From assembly GCF_000518645.1 (NCBI RefSeq), contig NZ_JADZ01000006.1:62001-126000 (forward strand): DNA of 64,000 nt, given 5' to 3'. This DNA comes from Curvibacter gracilis ATCC BAA-807 (lineage in GTDB: Bacteria; Pseudomonadota; Gammaproteobacteria; Burkholderiales; Burkholderiaceae_C). A model generated the notes under the pieces. The model was not told the DNA's origin. It ran no database searches and saw only the letters and a list, made by a program, of their open reading frames with translations. A program made the translations under genes and the position numbers. Of this stretch, positions 54,678-63,193 are shown in pieces (positions within the stretch are counted from its first letter, which is position 1; each line of letters begins with the position of its first letter).

Positions 54678-57059
54678 TTAGTCATAGTTGCTGAAACGGC
54701 TCGGCGCCGTGACCTGCTCGCGCAGGTACTGGTAGCGCGGGATGCTTTGCCGCAAGGTCTGCAGGGGGCTGGCCCCGATGCGGGAGAAGCCCACGAATTC
54801 GATCTGGAACAGGATGCGGGTGTTGGCCGTCACCAGGGTGGTGTTGAGGCGGTCCAGCACCACGCGGCCGATCCAGCAGTCGGCATCGTACTCAAAGCCC
54901 ACGATGGCGTCGACCATGCGGGCGTTCAGCATGTCGTAGTTCAGGCGCCCCACGCCATACCAGCGGCCCGGGCCCAGCCCGCGGCCGGCGCCCTTGTCCA
55001 CGCCCTTGTCGCCCCACAGGTCGTTCAGCGGCCATTGCCAGCCGATGTCGACCTGCTCGCTGCTGCCCCGCTGGAAGCGGTAGGCGGCGTTCACCACCCG
55101 GTAGTTGCTGGGGCTGTAACGGGCACTGACCGACGAGGTGTTGGTGACCTTGGTCTCGGGGTTGACCGACACCGTGGTGTCGAACATCCACTGCGGCGTC
55201 CAGTTGACCGCCGCGCCCAGCAGCAGGTCGCTGGCGCGGTTGGTCACCGCCGTGCCGCCCGGCATGGTGACCAGTTGATCGCGGAACAGCAGGCGCTGCG
55301 CGATGCCGAAACGGGCGATCTCGGCCCCGCTGTCAGGCGCCAGCAGGCGGCTGGTCACGCCCAGCGTGAGCTTGTTGCTGTCGGAGATGCGGTCATGCCC
55401 ACCGAAGGCGTTCTCGGTGTAGATGGTGGCAAAGTTGAAATCATTGAGCGCCGTGTCGTACACCGGCAGCGTGCTCTGGTTGCGGTAGGGCGTGTACACG
55501 TACATGGCCCGGGGCTCCAGCGTCTGGCGGTAGGCCCGGCCGAAGTAGTTGGTGTCACGCTCGAAGAACATGCCGCCGTCCAGGCTGAAGGTGGGGGCCG
55601 ACAGGGCTGCCGAAGTGCGGCCATCGCTCAGCGGCGCGCTGAAGCTGTAGTTGCTGGTGTACAGCTGCATCTTGGGCGTGAAGAACCAGCCCGGCGCCAG
55701 CCAGGGCCGGCTGATCTGGGTCAGGGCGTAGCTGCGTTGGGCATTGGGCTGGCTGGTCAGCGTCGGATCGGCCTGGAACTGGGTGTGATCGGCCTCGACC
55801 ATCAGGTCGAAACCCGACAGGTTGTTCTTGGTGTAGCGGCCCAGGAACTGGGGGGCCCGGTCATACGGCGGCGTGATCGGCGAGGTCACGTCCTGCAAGG
55901 TCTGCCACTTCAGGCGACGGAACTGGGCAAAGTACTCTTCGCGGGCCCAGGTCAACGAGACGTCGTTGGGCAGCAGGCGCTGGGTCAGCGAGGGGATGCT
56001 GCGGTTGAAATCGCGCCAGTAGTTGTCGTCGCTCACCCGGTTCAGGTTCACGCCCAGGCCCACAGCGCCCAGGCCGGGGAGGCCGGTGTCCACCGTTCCG
56101 GTGTGGTTGACCGCATAGCCCCAGCGCGAGCTGTCGCGCAGCTTGTCGCTGGGCATGTAGTCGCCCCACAACTGGCCCCGGTAGCCGTTTTCGAGGTAGC
56201 GGAAGTCACCGGCCAGATCCAGCCCGCGCTTGGACATCAGCGTGGGGTAGAAGGTGGCGTCGCGGTTGGGCGCGATGTTCCAGTAGTAGGGCTGGGTGTA
56301 TTCGAAGCCATCGCGTGAGGACACGCCCACCGAGGGCGGCAACCAGCCCGACTTGCGTGCATCGCTGAGCGGAAAGCTCAGCTCCTTGGCGCGCAGCACC
56401 GGCTTGCCATAGAACTCCAGCACCCCGTTCTGGGCGGTGCCGATGCTGTCTTCCTGATCCAGCTTGACTGCGTCGGCGCGCAGCAGCCAGGCCGGCATCC
56501 AGTCGGGGCCGGGGGTGGGGCGGCAGGTGCTGTAGGTGCCGTTGCGCACCACCATGTGGTTCTCGCCCACAAAATCGATGCGGGCCGCGTCGCCATAGGC
56601 CTGGGTGGCCAGAAACTCGTAGTGCGGCTGGGTGAAGAAGCCCTCGAAGGCGTCGACCTTGAGCTCCAGCTCGGTGCCCTGGTAGGTGTTGCCGGCGCGG
56701 TTGATGAACACATTGCCCCGGGCCCGCGCCTGGTCGTCAGGCTGGAAATACTCCAGCCGGTCGCCGCGGATCACGGTGTCAGCCCGGCGCAACTCACCAT
56801 GGCCTTCGACCACGGTCTGCAGCTCGCTCTGGCCGGAGATCTGGTCACCCGTGATGAAGGTGGGCATCTGGGGGCGCACCAGTGGCGAAATCTTTTCCTG
56901 CAGCAGCGGCGAGGTCCGCAGCCGAGGGCCCGGCGTGTCATCGGGCTCGGCTGTCTGAGCCCAGGCACCCTGGCACATCAGGGCCACCAGCAGGGCCACC
57001 GGGCTGAGAAGGAAGGGCCGACGGGCGTGGTTTCTCGGTTCAAGCATCGGTCGGTGCAT
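54678..57059 (-). CDS. lptD: LPS-assembly outer membrane protein LptD
   Basis: LptD forms with LptE the outer-membrane translocon that inserts lipopolysaccharide in the outer leaflet. The 793-residue protein has a signal peptide, a periplasmic OstA-type beta-jellyroll (VVEGHGELRRADTVIRGDRLEYF, GNVFINRAGNTYQGTELELKVDAFEG), and a large C-terminal barrel. Two cysteines remain in the mature part (TYSTCRPT and YDADCWIG), fewer than the four of E. coli, so one inter-domain disulfide is likely. It starts the lptD-surA-rsmA operon. The kinase AmgK is divergent. Confidence 0.95.
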   Translation of the reverse strand: MHRPMLEPRNHARRPFLLSPVALLVALMCQGAWAQTAEPDDTPGPRLRTSPLLQEKISPLVRPQMPTFITGDQISGQSELQTVVEGHGELRRADTVIRGDRLEYFQPDDQARARGNVFINRAGNTYQGTELELKVDAFEGFFTQPHYEFLATQAYGDAARIDFVGENHMVVRNGTYSTCRPTPGPDWMPAWLLRADAVKLDQEDSIGTAQNGVLEFYGKPVLRAKELSFPLSDARKSGWLPPSVGVSSRDGFEYTQPYYWNIAPNRDATFYPTLMSKRGLDLAGDFRYLENGYRGQLWGDYMPSDKLRDSSRWGYAVNHTGTVDTGLPGLGAVGLGVNLNRVSDDNYWRDFNRSIPSLTQRLLPNDVSLTWAREEYFAQFRRLKWQTLQDVTSPITPPYDRAPQFLGRYTKNNLSGFDLMVEADHTQFQADPTLTSQPNAQRSYALTQISRPWLAPGWFFTPKMQLYTSNYSFSAPLSDGRTSAALSAPTFSLDGGMFFERDTNYFGRAYRQTLEPRAMYVYTPYRNQSTLPVYDTALNDFNFATIYTENAFGGHDRISDSNKLTLGVTSRLLAPDSGAEIARFGIAQRLLFRDQLVTMPGGTAVTNRASDLLLGAAVNWTPQWMFDTTVSVNPETKVTNTSSVSARYSPSNYRVVNAAYRFQRGSSEQVDIGWQWPLNDLWGDKGVDKGAGRGLGPGRWYGVGRLNYDMLNARMVDAIVGFEYDADCWIGRVVLDRLNTTLVTANTRILFQIEFVGFSRIGASPLQTLRQSIPRYQYLREQVTAPSRFSNYD

Positions 57060-57152
57060 CCATCGCAGGCAATCGGGGGTCGGGCTCGGGGGAAGAGGCA
57101 GGCAGGGCCAGCCCGGATCAGACCGGGCCGGGTTTGTAGAATTCGATTATCC

Positions 57153-58268
57153 ATGACCCAGCCTGTGCCCAACTCCCCCGCCGCCAACACCCCTTCCCCG
57201 GTGATCTGGTCCGACCCGGCCCGCGAAGCCGCCTTTCACCAATGGCTGAGTGCCGTGGCACCCCGCCACGGGCTGGAGCCGGCCAGCCTGAGCCTGGCCT
57301 CGGCCGACGCCAGTTTCCGCCGCTACCTGCGCCTGCAGGGCAGCCAGGGCCCGCGCATCGTGATGGACGCCCCCCCTGACAAGGAGAACTGCGCGCCCTT
57401 CGTGCAGGTGGCCGCGCTGATGGCCGAGGCCGGACTGAACGTGCCCCAGGTGCTCGAATGGGAGCAGGCCATGGGCTTCATGCTGCTCAGCGACCTGGGC
57501 CAGAACACCATGATGAGCGTGCTGGACGCCGCCCAGCCCCAGGCCGCCGCGCCGCTGTACGACCAGGCCAGCAGCCTGCTGGTGCGCTGGCAACAGGCCT
57601 CGCGCCCCGACGTGCTGCCCGCCTACGACGAGGCCCTGCTGCAGCGCGAACTGGCGCTGTTCCCCGACTGGTACCTGGCGCAACACCGCCAGTTCAGCCT
57701 GGGCGACAGCCAGCGCGCCATGCTGAGCAAGACCTTCGACACCATCGTGCGGCACAACCTGGCCGCCCCCCGGGTCTATGTGCACCGTGACTTCATGGCC
57801 CGCAACCTGATGCTGGGCCTGCCCGATGCCCAGGGCGTGACCGGGCCGCTGGGCGTGCTCGACTTCCAGGATGCGGTCTACGGCCCCATCACCTACGACA
57901 TCGCCAGCCTGATGCGTGACGCCTTCCTGACCTGGGAGGAAGACTTCGTGCTCGATGTCACCGTGCGCTACTGGCAGAAGGCCCGCAAGGCGGGGCTGAT
58001 GGATTTCGAAGACTGGCACAGCGATTTCGGCAGCTTCTACCGCAGCGTCGAATGGATGGGCCTGCAGCGCCACCTGAAAGTGGCCGGCATCTTCGCCCGC
58101 CTCACCCTGCGTGACGGCAAGCCGCGCTACCTGGCCGACACGCCGCGCTTCATCCACTACATCCGCTCCACCGCCAGCCGCTACCGCGAGTTGGGCCCGC
58201 TGCTGCGCTTCATCGACCAGGTGGAGAACCTGCAGGTGCTCACCGGCTTCGCTTACGGGCGGATGTGA
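57153..58268 (+). CDS. amgK: Anomeric MurNAc/GlcNAc kinase (AmgK-like phosphotransferase)
   Basis: A 371-residue aminoglycoside phosphotransferase-fold kinase. ASADASFRRYLRLQ at the N-terminus, the catalytic loop YVHRDFMARNLM and the metal motif VLDFQDAVYGPITYDIASLM match AmgK. In Pseudomonas, AmgK phosphorylates MurNAc at the anomeric position and MurU uridylylates it, bypassing de novo UDP-MurNAc synthesis. The gene sits next to lptD, as in Pseudomonas, while the murU homologue is 33 kb away. rsmE starts 3 bp downstream. Confidence 0.85.
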   Translation: MTQPVPNSPAANTPSPVIWSDPAREAAFHQWLSAVAPRHGLEPASLSLASADASFRRYLRLQGSQGPRIVMDAPPDKENCAPFVQVAALMAEAGLNVPQVLEWEQAMGFMLLSDLGQNTMMSVLDAAQPQAAAPLYDQASSLLVRWQQASRPDVLPAYDEALLQRELALFPDWYLAQHRQFSLGDSQRAMLSKTFDTIVRHNLAAPRVYVHRDFMARNLMLGLPDAQGVTGPLGVLDFQDAVYGPITYDIASLMRDAFLTWEEDFVLDVTVRYWQKARKAGLMDFEDWHSDFGSFYRSVEWMGLQRHLKVAGIFARLTLRDGKPRYLADTPRFIHYIRSTASRYRELGPLLRFIDQVENLQVLTGFAYGRM

Positions 58269-58270
58269 GC

Positions 58271-58996
58271 ATGCCGCGTTTCCACTGCCCCAGCGCGCTG
58301 CACAGCGGCGCCACCCTGAGCCTGCCGGCCGCCACCGCGCGCCATGTGCAGGTGCTGCGCCTGCAACCCGGCGGGGTCATCACCCTGTTCAACGGCGAAG
58401 GCGGCGAGTTCGAGGCCACCGTGACCCGCATGGGCCGCTCCGACGTCGAGGTCGAGGTCGGGGCCCACCACGCCATCGAGCGCGAACTGGCCCGCGCCGT
58501 GCACCTGGTGGTGGCCATGCCGGCCAACGACCGCATGGACTGGCTGGTCGAAAAGGCCACCGAACTGGGCGCCACCAGCCTGACCCCGGTGATGAGCGCC
58601 CACAGCGTGCTGCGCCTCAAGGGCGAGCGGGCCGACAAGAAAGTGGCCCACTGGCAGGCCGTGGCGGTGGGCGCCTGCGAGCAATGCGGGCGCAACCGCG
58701 TGCCCCAGATCCACCCGGTGACCGAACTGGCCGACTGGCTGCGCCAAAACCCGGCCCCCGCTGCGGCCGACGACGCCCGCCTGCTGCTGTCGCTGCGCGA
58801 GGGCAGCCTGCCGCTGCGCCAGCGCCTGGCCCGGCATGGCGGCGCCCTGACCCTGCTGAACGGCCCCGAAGGCGGCCTGCAGGCCGAAGAAGAAGACGCT
58901 GCCGTGGCCGCCGGTTTCCTGCCCACCGGCCTGGGCGCACGCGTGCTGCGCGCCGAAACCGCGCCCCTGGCCGTGCTGGCCGCCGTCGGCGACTGA
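58271..58996 (+). CDS. rsmE: 16S rRNA uridine(1498)-N3 methyltransferase
   Basis: RsmE methylates U1498 in the 30S subunit. The 241-residue protein begins MPRFHCPSALHSG, with the PUA-like N-terminal domain, KATELGATSLTPVMS, a GACEQCGRNRVPQI loop and the SPOUT knot region LLNGPEGGLQAEEEDAA...LGARVLRAETAPLAVL. The ATG is 3 bp after amgK; a GTG two codons earlier is possible. A gene of unknown function begins 3 bp downstream. Confidence 0.95.
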   Translation: MPRFHCPSALHSGATLSLPAATARHVQVLRLQPGGVITLFNGEGGEFEATVTRMGRSDVEVEVGAHHAIERELARAVHLVVAMPANDRMDWLVEKATELGATSLTPVMSAHSVLRLKGERADKKVAHWQAVAVGACEQCGRNRVPQIHPVTELADWLRQNPAPAAADDARLLLSLREGSLPLRQRLARHGGALTLLNGPEGGLQAEEEDAAVAAGFLPTGLGARVLRAETAPLAVLAAVGD

Positions 58997-58998
58997 AA

Positions 58999-59523
58999 GT
59001 GAATGTGCTCTCACTGCAAGACCTGGCCCTGCCCGACCTGAACCTGCCCTTCGCCCCGCCAAGCGCCAGCGCCAGCCCCAGCCCCAGCCCCAGCCCCGAG
59101 CCAGGCCCGGCCCCGACCGGCCAAGCCGCCGAGTCCGGCCTGGGCGATCTTTTCAGCCACCCTGACCCCGCCACGGCTCCGCCCTGGGTGATGCACATCG
59201 AGCAGCAGTCGGCCCTGGTCGACGGCCTGCGCAGCCTGTTCCACGGGCCCGCCGGGCTGGTCCGGCTGCGCCTGTGGATGTTCATGACCCTGGTCGAGCA
59301 GCCCGGCATGGTGCTGCACCGCGACGAAGTGGACGAGCTCTGGCAAGCGCTGCGCCCCGACGCGGCGGGCCTGGCCGACACCGTGCTGCAGCGCTTTCGC
59401 GACACCGGCCTGCTGGCCTGGGACGACAGCCGACACCGCTGCACCCTCACCCCCCTGGCCCGGCAACTGGCCCGTGTGCTGAGCCCCCTGGCCGGCACCA
59501 GCGACCCGCCGCCCGCACGCTGA
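58999..59523 (+). CDS. Unrecognised protein with Ser/Pro repeat and helical C-terminal domain
   Basis: A 174-residue protein, read from a GTG three bases after rsmE; no ATG exists in frame before the conserved part. An acidic N-terminus leads to a Ser-Pro-rich stretch (SPSPSPSPEPGP) encoded by a short CAGCCC repeat. The rest is helical (WVMHIEQQSALVDGLRSLFHG, LVRLRLWMFMTLVEQPGMVLH, LADTVLQRFRDTGLLAWDD). The last part might be a winged helix. I do not recognise the family. It begins a three-gene run of unknowns. Confidence 0.6.
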   Translation: MNVLSLQDLALPDLNLPFAPPSASASPSPSPSPEPGPAPTGQAAESGLGDLFSHPDPATAPPWVMHIEQQSALVDGLRSLFHGPAGLVRLRLWMFMTLVEQPGMVLHRDEVDELWQALRPDAAGLADTVLQRFRDTGLLAWDDSRHRCTLTPLARQLARVLSPLAGTSDPPPAR

Positions 59524-59583
59524 ACCAGGGCTTGCCCTGCGCCGACCCGCCCCACCCATCACCCCACCACCAGGAACCCATCC

Positions 59584-60546
59584 ATGTCAGGTTTTCAAGA
59601 GGGCAACGAGCTGGACGCGCGGGCCTGGCCCACGACCCCGGCCCCCGAGGTCGACTTTTTTCCGCCCCCACCGCCGCCCCTGCCGGAGCCGCCCCTGCTG
59701 GGCGTCTACACCGACCCGAACCTGCAGTTCCGCGCCGGGGTGATGCCGGGCACCGACACCGTCCAGGCCATGACCGCCATGAACGGCGTGCTGCAACGCG
59801 AGGCCTGGGCGGCCGACGAGGCGCGGCGCCAGGCCGCCCTGTCCACCACCGGCGCCACCGCCTCCATCGGCCTGCCGCCCCAGCCCCGCAGCGCCCCCAG
59901 GCCTGGCGCAGCGGCGCCCGCACCAGCAACACCCCAGGCCTATGACCTGTGCTGCCAAAGCACCCGACAGGGCCTGCAGTCGCTGCAGGAGCAACTGCAG
60001 GAGCGGCGCGACGAACGCCGCCAGGCGGCCCGCCGCACGGCCCGCCAGGGCGCGGGCCTGTTCGGCCTGGCCGTGTTGTGGATGCTGCTGGCACCGGCGC
60101 TGGCCGGTTGGTTCGGCGCACTGCTGCGCCACCAGGGCGCGCTGCTCGTCCTGGGCTGGGGGCTGATGGGGCTGGCCGCCGCCTTCGGGCTGCGGGCACT
60201 GTGGCAAGGCCTGCGCCGCAGCCCCGCCGAGCAGGCCACCGCCACCGTGCTGGCCTGCTGGCAGCAGGTGCTGCCCGACACCCAGGCCCTGCTGGGCCCG
60301 GAGCAGGCCGAGGCGCTGTGCGTGGCCGCCCAGCTGCGCGGCGTGCGGCTGCAAGTGCGCTTTTTCAAGTGGCAGGTGCCCGCCAACCGCGTGCACACGC
60401 CGCCACCGGGGCAGAACGGCTTTGTGCTCGAATCCGAACACTGCCGCCTGGGCCTGGCGCCCGACCCTCAGCACGCCAGCCAAGTGGGCCGCCACCCGCG
60501 CGAAAGCATTGCCAACCGTGCCTTCCGCATGCTGGAGGGCCACTGA
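59584..60546 (+). CDS. Unrecognised two-helix membrane protein
   Basis: A 320-residue protein. A Pro-rich N-terminus (FFPPPPPPLPEPP) and an Ala/Pro-rich linker precede a coiled-coil-like segment (LQSLQEQLQERRDERRQAARRTARQ). Two membrane helices follow (about residues 158-176 and 188-207). A C-terminal cytosolic domain contains VLQFRAG-unrelated but regular beta segments (RLQVRFFKWQVPANRVHT, GQNGFVLESEHCRLGL). I do not recognise the family. It lies about 60 bp downstream of the previous unknown gene. Confidence 0.6.
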   Translation: MSGFQEGNELDARAWPTTPAPEVDFFPPPPPPLPEPPLLGVYTDPNLQFRAGVMPGTDTVQAMTAMNGVLQREAWAADEARRQAALSTTGATASIGLPPQPRSAPRPGAAAPAPATPQAYDLCCQSTRQGLQSLQEQLQERRDERRQAARRTARQGAGLFGLAVLWMLLAPALAGWFGALLRHQGALLVLGWGLMGLAAAFGLRALWQGLRRSPAEQATATVLACWQQVLPDTQALLGPEQAEALCVAAQLRGVRLQVRFFKWQVPANRVHTPPPGQNGFVLESEHCRLGLAPDPQHASQVGRHPRESIANRAFRMLEGH

Positions 60547-60549
60547 GCC

Positions 60550-60732
60550 ATGAGCCCCGACACGCCGCAAACACCCCACCCACCGGAAGTGGCCATCCCA
60601 GCGACGGCTCCCGACTGGGACACCCTGCTCGAAAGCCCGGCCAGCCAGGCCCTGCTGGAGCGGCTGATCGCCGAGGCCGAGGCTGAGATCGACTCGCTGC
60701 CGGCGCCAGACCGGCCCCAGCCGCCGCGCTGA
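60550..60732 (+). CDS. Unrecognised 60-residue acidic protein
   Basis: A short, acidic protein (PDWDTLLESPASQALLERLIAEAEAEIDSLP) starting 3 bp after the two-helix membrane protein. Close spacing and a normal start suggest translation. The helical, acidic centre could bind a partner. Family unknown. Confidence 0.5.
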   Translation: MSPDTPQTPHPPEVAIPATAPDWDTLLESPASQALLERLIAEAEAEIDSLPAPDRPQPPR

Positions 60733-60747
60733 GCAGCCCCGCGCGGG

Positions 60748-62193
60748 TCATCCGCCAGGGCGGCGCAACTGCAAGAGCAACTGCACCGACTCGTCGGGGC
60801 GCAGGGTCACGTTCATCTTCGGCAAAGCCTGAGGGGCCGGCTCGGGCAGCGCCAGGCGGAAGCGCTGCAGCAGCATGGCCGCCACCACGGTCATCTCCAG
60901 CAGGGCGAAATGCTGCCCGATGCAGACCCGCGGGCCGACACCGAACGGTATCCAGGCCCCGCGCACCGGCGGCTCGGCCTCGGGCAGAAAGCGCTCGGGG
61001 CGAAAGGCATCGGGCTCGCTGAACCAGCGCGGGTCGCGGTGCAGCACCCAGGGCGTGATGCGCAGCACCGCCCCGCGGGGAATCTGCCAAGGGCCCAGCC
61101 GGATGTCGCGCACCGTGCGCCGGCTCATCAAGGCGGCCACCGGCGGGTACAGGCGCAGGGCCTCCTTCAGGCTGGCGCCCAGCCAGGGCAGGGCCGGCAG
61201 GTCTTGTGGGCCAGGCAAGCGGCCCTGCAGCACCTGGTCCACCTCGGTGTGCAGGCGTTGCGCCACCCCGGGGTGGCGGGCCAGCAACAGGCTCCACCAC
61301 AGCAAGGCGGTGGCCGAGGTTTCGTGACCGGCCTGGAAGCTGACCATGCATTGGTCAAACACCTCGGCCGGGCTGAGCGCACTGCCATCGCTCTCGTCGC
61401 GCGCCGCCAGCAGTCGGGCCAGCAGGTCATCGTGCCGGTCGGGCTGGGCTTGGTCGCGGCGGGCCTCGATGTGCCGCGCGATCAGCCCGCGCAGGCTGCG
61501 CAAGGCCTGGCGCTTGGCGCGCTTGCCCGGCAGCGGCAGCCAGTCGGGCAGGGTCATGAGGTGGAACATCTCCCGCATCGCGGTCTCGCTCAGGGTCTGG
61601 GTGGCCCGGCTGGCGCTTTGCACCTCGTCGGCACTGGCCCGGTGGCTGAACAGGGTGCGCAGGATCACGTCCATGGTCAGGCGGGAGAACAAGGCCTCCA
61701 TCGCCACCAGGCCCTCGCGCTGGCCCGGGGGCAAGGCCTGCGCCAGGGTCTCGGCGGCGGCCTCGCACATCAACCCGGCATAGCCGGCCACCCGCTTGGG
61801 GCTGAAGGCCGGCATCAGCAGGCGGCGCTGGCGCTGCCAGAGTGGCCCCTCGGTGACCAGCACGCTGCGCCCGAACACCTGCTCGAACACCGCGATGCCA
61901 CGCTCCCAGCGGATCAGGTGCTCGGCGTTGTCGACCAGGGCCTCGCGCACCAGCTCGGGGCTGAGCAGGTCGTAGGCGCGCTCGTGCACGATGCGCATCA
62001 GGGTGAGGTCGCCATGCTCGCGCTGCAGCCGGGTGACAAATCCCAGGTAGTCGCGGCGCAGGGCGCGCAACTGGAGCAGCCCCAGCCAGCGCGTGGGCGG
62101 CCCCGGCGGATCGGTCGCCTGCCTGGCGCCCCCGGGATCGGGGGAGGGGTCGGGGATGGGTGTGGCGTGGAACGTGGGCTTTGTGCGGTTCAT
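60748..62193 (-). CDS. Cytochrome P450
   Basis: A 481-residue haem monooxygenase. The I-helix motif QAGHETSAT, the ExxR helix LKEALRLYPPVAAL and the haem-cysteine loop FGVGPRVCIGQHFALLEM are all intact. The general pattern (RERFLPEAEPPVRGAWIPFG) is like CYP families that act on fatty acids or alkanes. Redox partners are not adjacent. Start MNRTKPTF leaves 99 bp to the divergent AraC gene; a longer start at 62244 leaves 48 bp. AraC may be the regulator. Confidence 0.9.
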   Translation of the reverse strand: MNRTKPTFHATPIPDPSPDPGGARQATDPPGPPTRWLGLLQLRALRRDYLGFVTRLQREHGDLTLMRIVHERAYDLLSPELVREALVDNAEHLIRWERGIAVFEQVFGRSVLVTEGPLWQRQRRLLMPAFSPKRVAGYAGLMCEAAAETLAQALPPGQREGLVAMEALFSRLTMDVILRTLFSHRASADEVQSASRATQTLSETAMREMFHLMTLPDWLPLPGKRAKRQALRSLRGLIARHIEARRDQAQPDRHDDLLARLLAARDESDGSALSPAEVFDQCMVSFQAGHETSATALLWWSLLLARHPGVAQRLHTEVDQVLQGRLPGPQDLPALPWLGASLKEALRLYPPVAALMSRRTVRDIRLGPWQIPRGAVLRITPWVLHRDPRWFSEPDAFRPERFLPEAEPPVRGAWIPFGVGPRVCIGQHFALLEMTVVAAMLLQRFRLALPEPAPQALPKMNVTLRPDESVQLLLQLRRPGG

Positions 62194-62292
62194 GTCGCGT
62201 AGCGTGCGCGCCCTGCCGCCAGGGGTATAGAACAAAGTCGACATCGCAGGGGCTTTGACAGGGGGGTCGCCGCCACGATCTAGACTCGGCCC

Positions 62293-63174
62293 ATGCTGCC
62301 AACTCCCTCCTTGCTGGGTGCGCCAACCCGCCTGTACCTGCCCAGGGCCTCACTGGTGGCCTGCGTGCGCGGCACCATGGTCCGCAGCACCCTGGGCCTG
62401 GACCTGAGTGATGAACAGCGCTTCAGCCACTTCCCGGCCACGCCCCTGTGCAGTGTGGGGTGGGTGTTCGAGGGCGACGGCGAGTTGCTGGCACGCGGCG
62501 CGCCGGCCGCGCTGACCGCGCCGCGCCGCCCGTACGAATCACGCCTGATGTTCAGCGGCCCGCAAACGGCGCCCTCGATCACCTGGAGCCCCGGGCCGGC
62601 CGCCGGCATGATGCTGATGCTCATGCCCGACGCCTTGCAAAATCTGACCGGACTCGATGTCGGCGCCTGGGTGGACCGCGTCGCAGACCTGCGCGAGGCC
62701 CTGCCCGCCGACTGGGTGGCGATGGCCGAAACCGTGCTGACCCTGCCCGATGACGCCAGCCGCCTGGCCTGCCTGGAAGACTTCATCGAGCCGCGCTGGC
62801 AGGCCGTGCGCCCGCGACTGCCGCTGCAGGCGCAGCGTTACCAGGATTGGGCTCAGTCGATGGCGCTGCGTGCCGCCACCTCGTCGGTGGGACGCAGCCT
62901 GCGCCAGGTGGAGCGGCGCATCAAGCAATGGGCCGGCCAACCCATGCGGGAGTTGCGCGGCTTCGGTCGCTCCGAGCGCGCCTTTTTCATGGCCCTGGCC
63001 GAAGCCGAAGAAGGCCGGCGCCCGCGCTGGGCCGAAGTGGCCGAGGCCAGCGGCTATGCCGATCAATCGCACCTGTGCCGCGAAACGCGCCGGGTGACCG
63101 GCTTTGCACCCGACGAGCTGATGCGGCGGCTGGCCCGGGACGAGGGCTTCTGGGCCTACAGGCTCTGGCAGTGA
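62293..63174 (+). CDS. AraC-family transcriptional regulator
   Basis: A 293-residue regulator. An N-terminal ligand-binding-type region leads to a C-terminal AraC double helix-turn-helix (SVGRSLRQVERRIKQWAGQPMRELRGF, then WAEVAEASGYADQSHLCRETRRVTGFAPDEL). Divergent from the P450 gene across 48-99 bp, and therefore a likely activator of it. The inducer is unknown; a fatty or aromatic compound fits the P450 guess. Confidence 0.87.
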   Translation: MLPTPSLLGAPTRLYLPRASLVACVRGTMVRSTLGLDLSDEQRFSHFPATPLCSVGWVFEGDGELLARGAPAALTAPRRPYESRLMFSGPQTAPSITWSPGPAAGMMLMLMPDALQNLTGLDVGAWVDRVADLREALPADWVAMAETVLTLPDDASRLACLEDFIEPRWQAVRPRLPLQAQRYQDWAQSMALRAATSSVGRSLRQVERRIKQWAGQPMRELRGFGRSERAFFMALAEAEEGRRPRWAEVAEASGYADQSHLCRETRRVTGFAPDELMRRLARDEGFWAYRLWQ

Positions 63175-63193
63175 GCCCACCTGGCCCCGGGGC

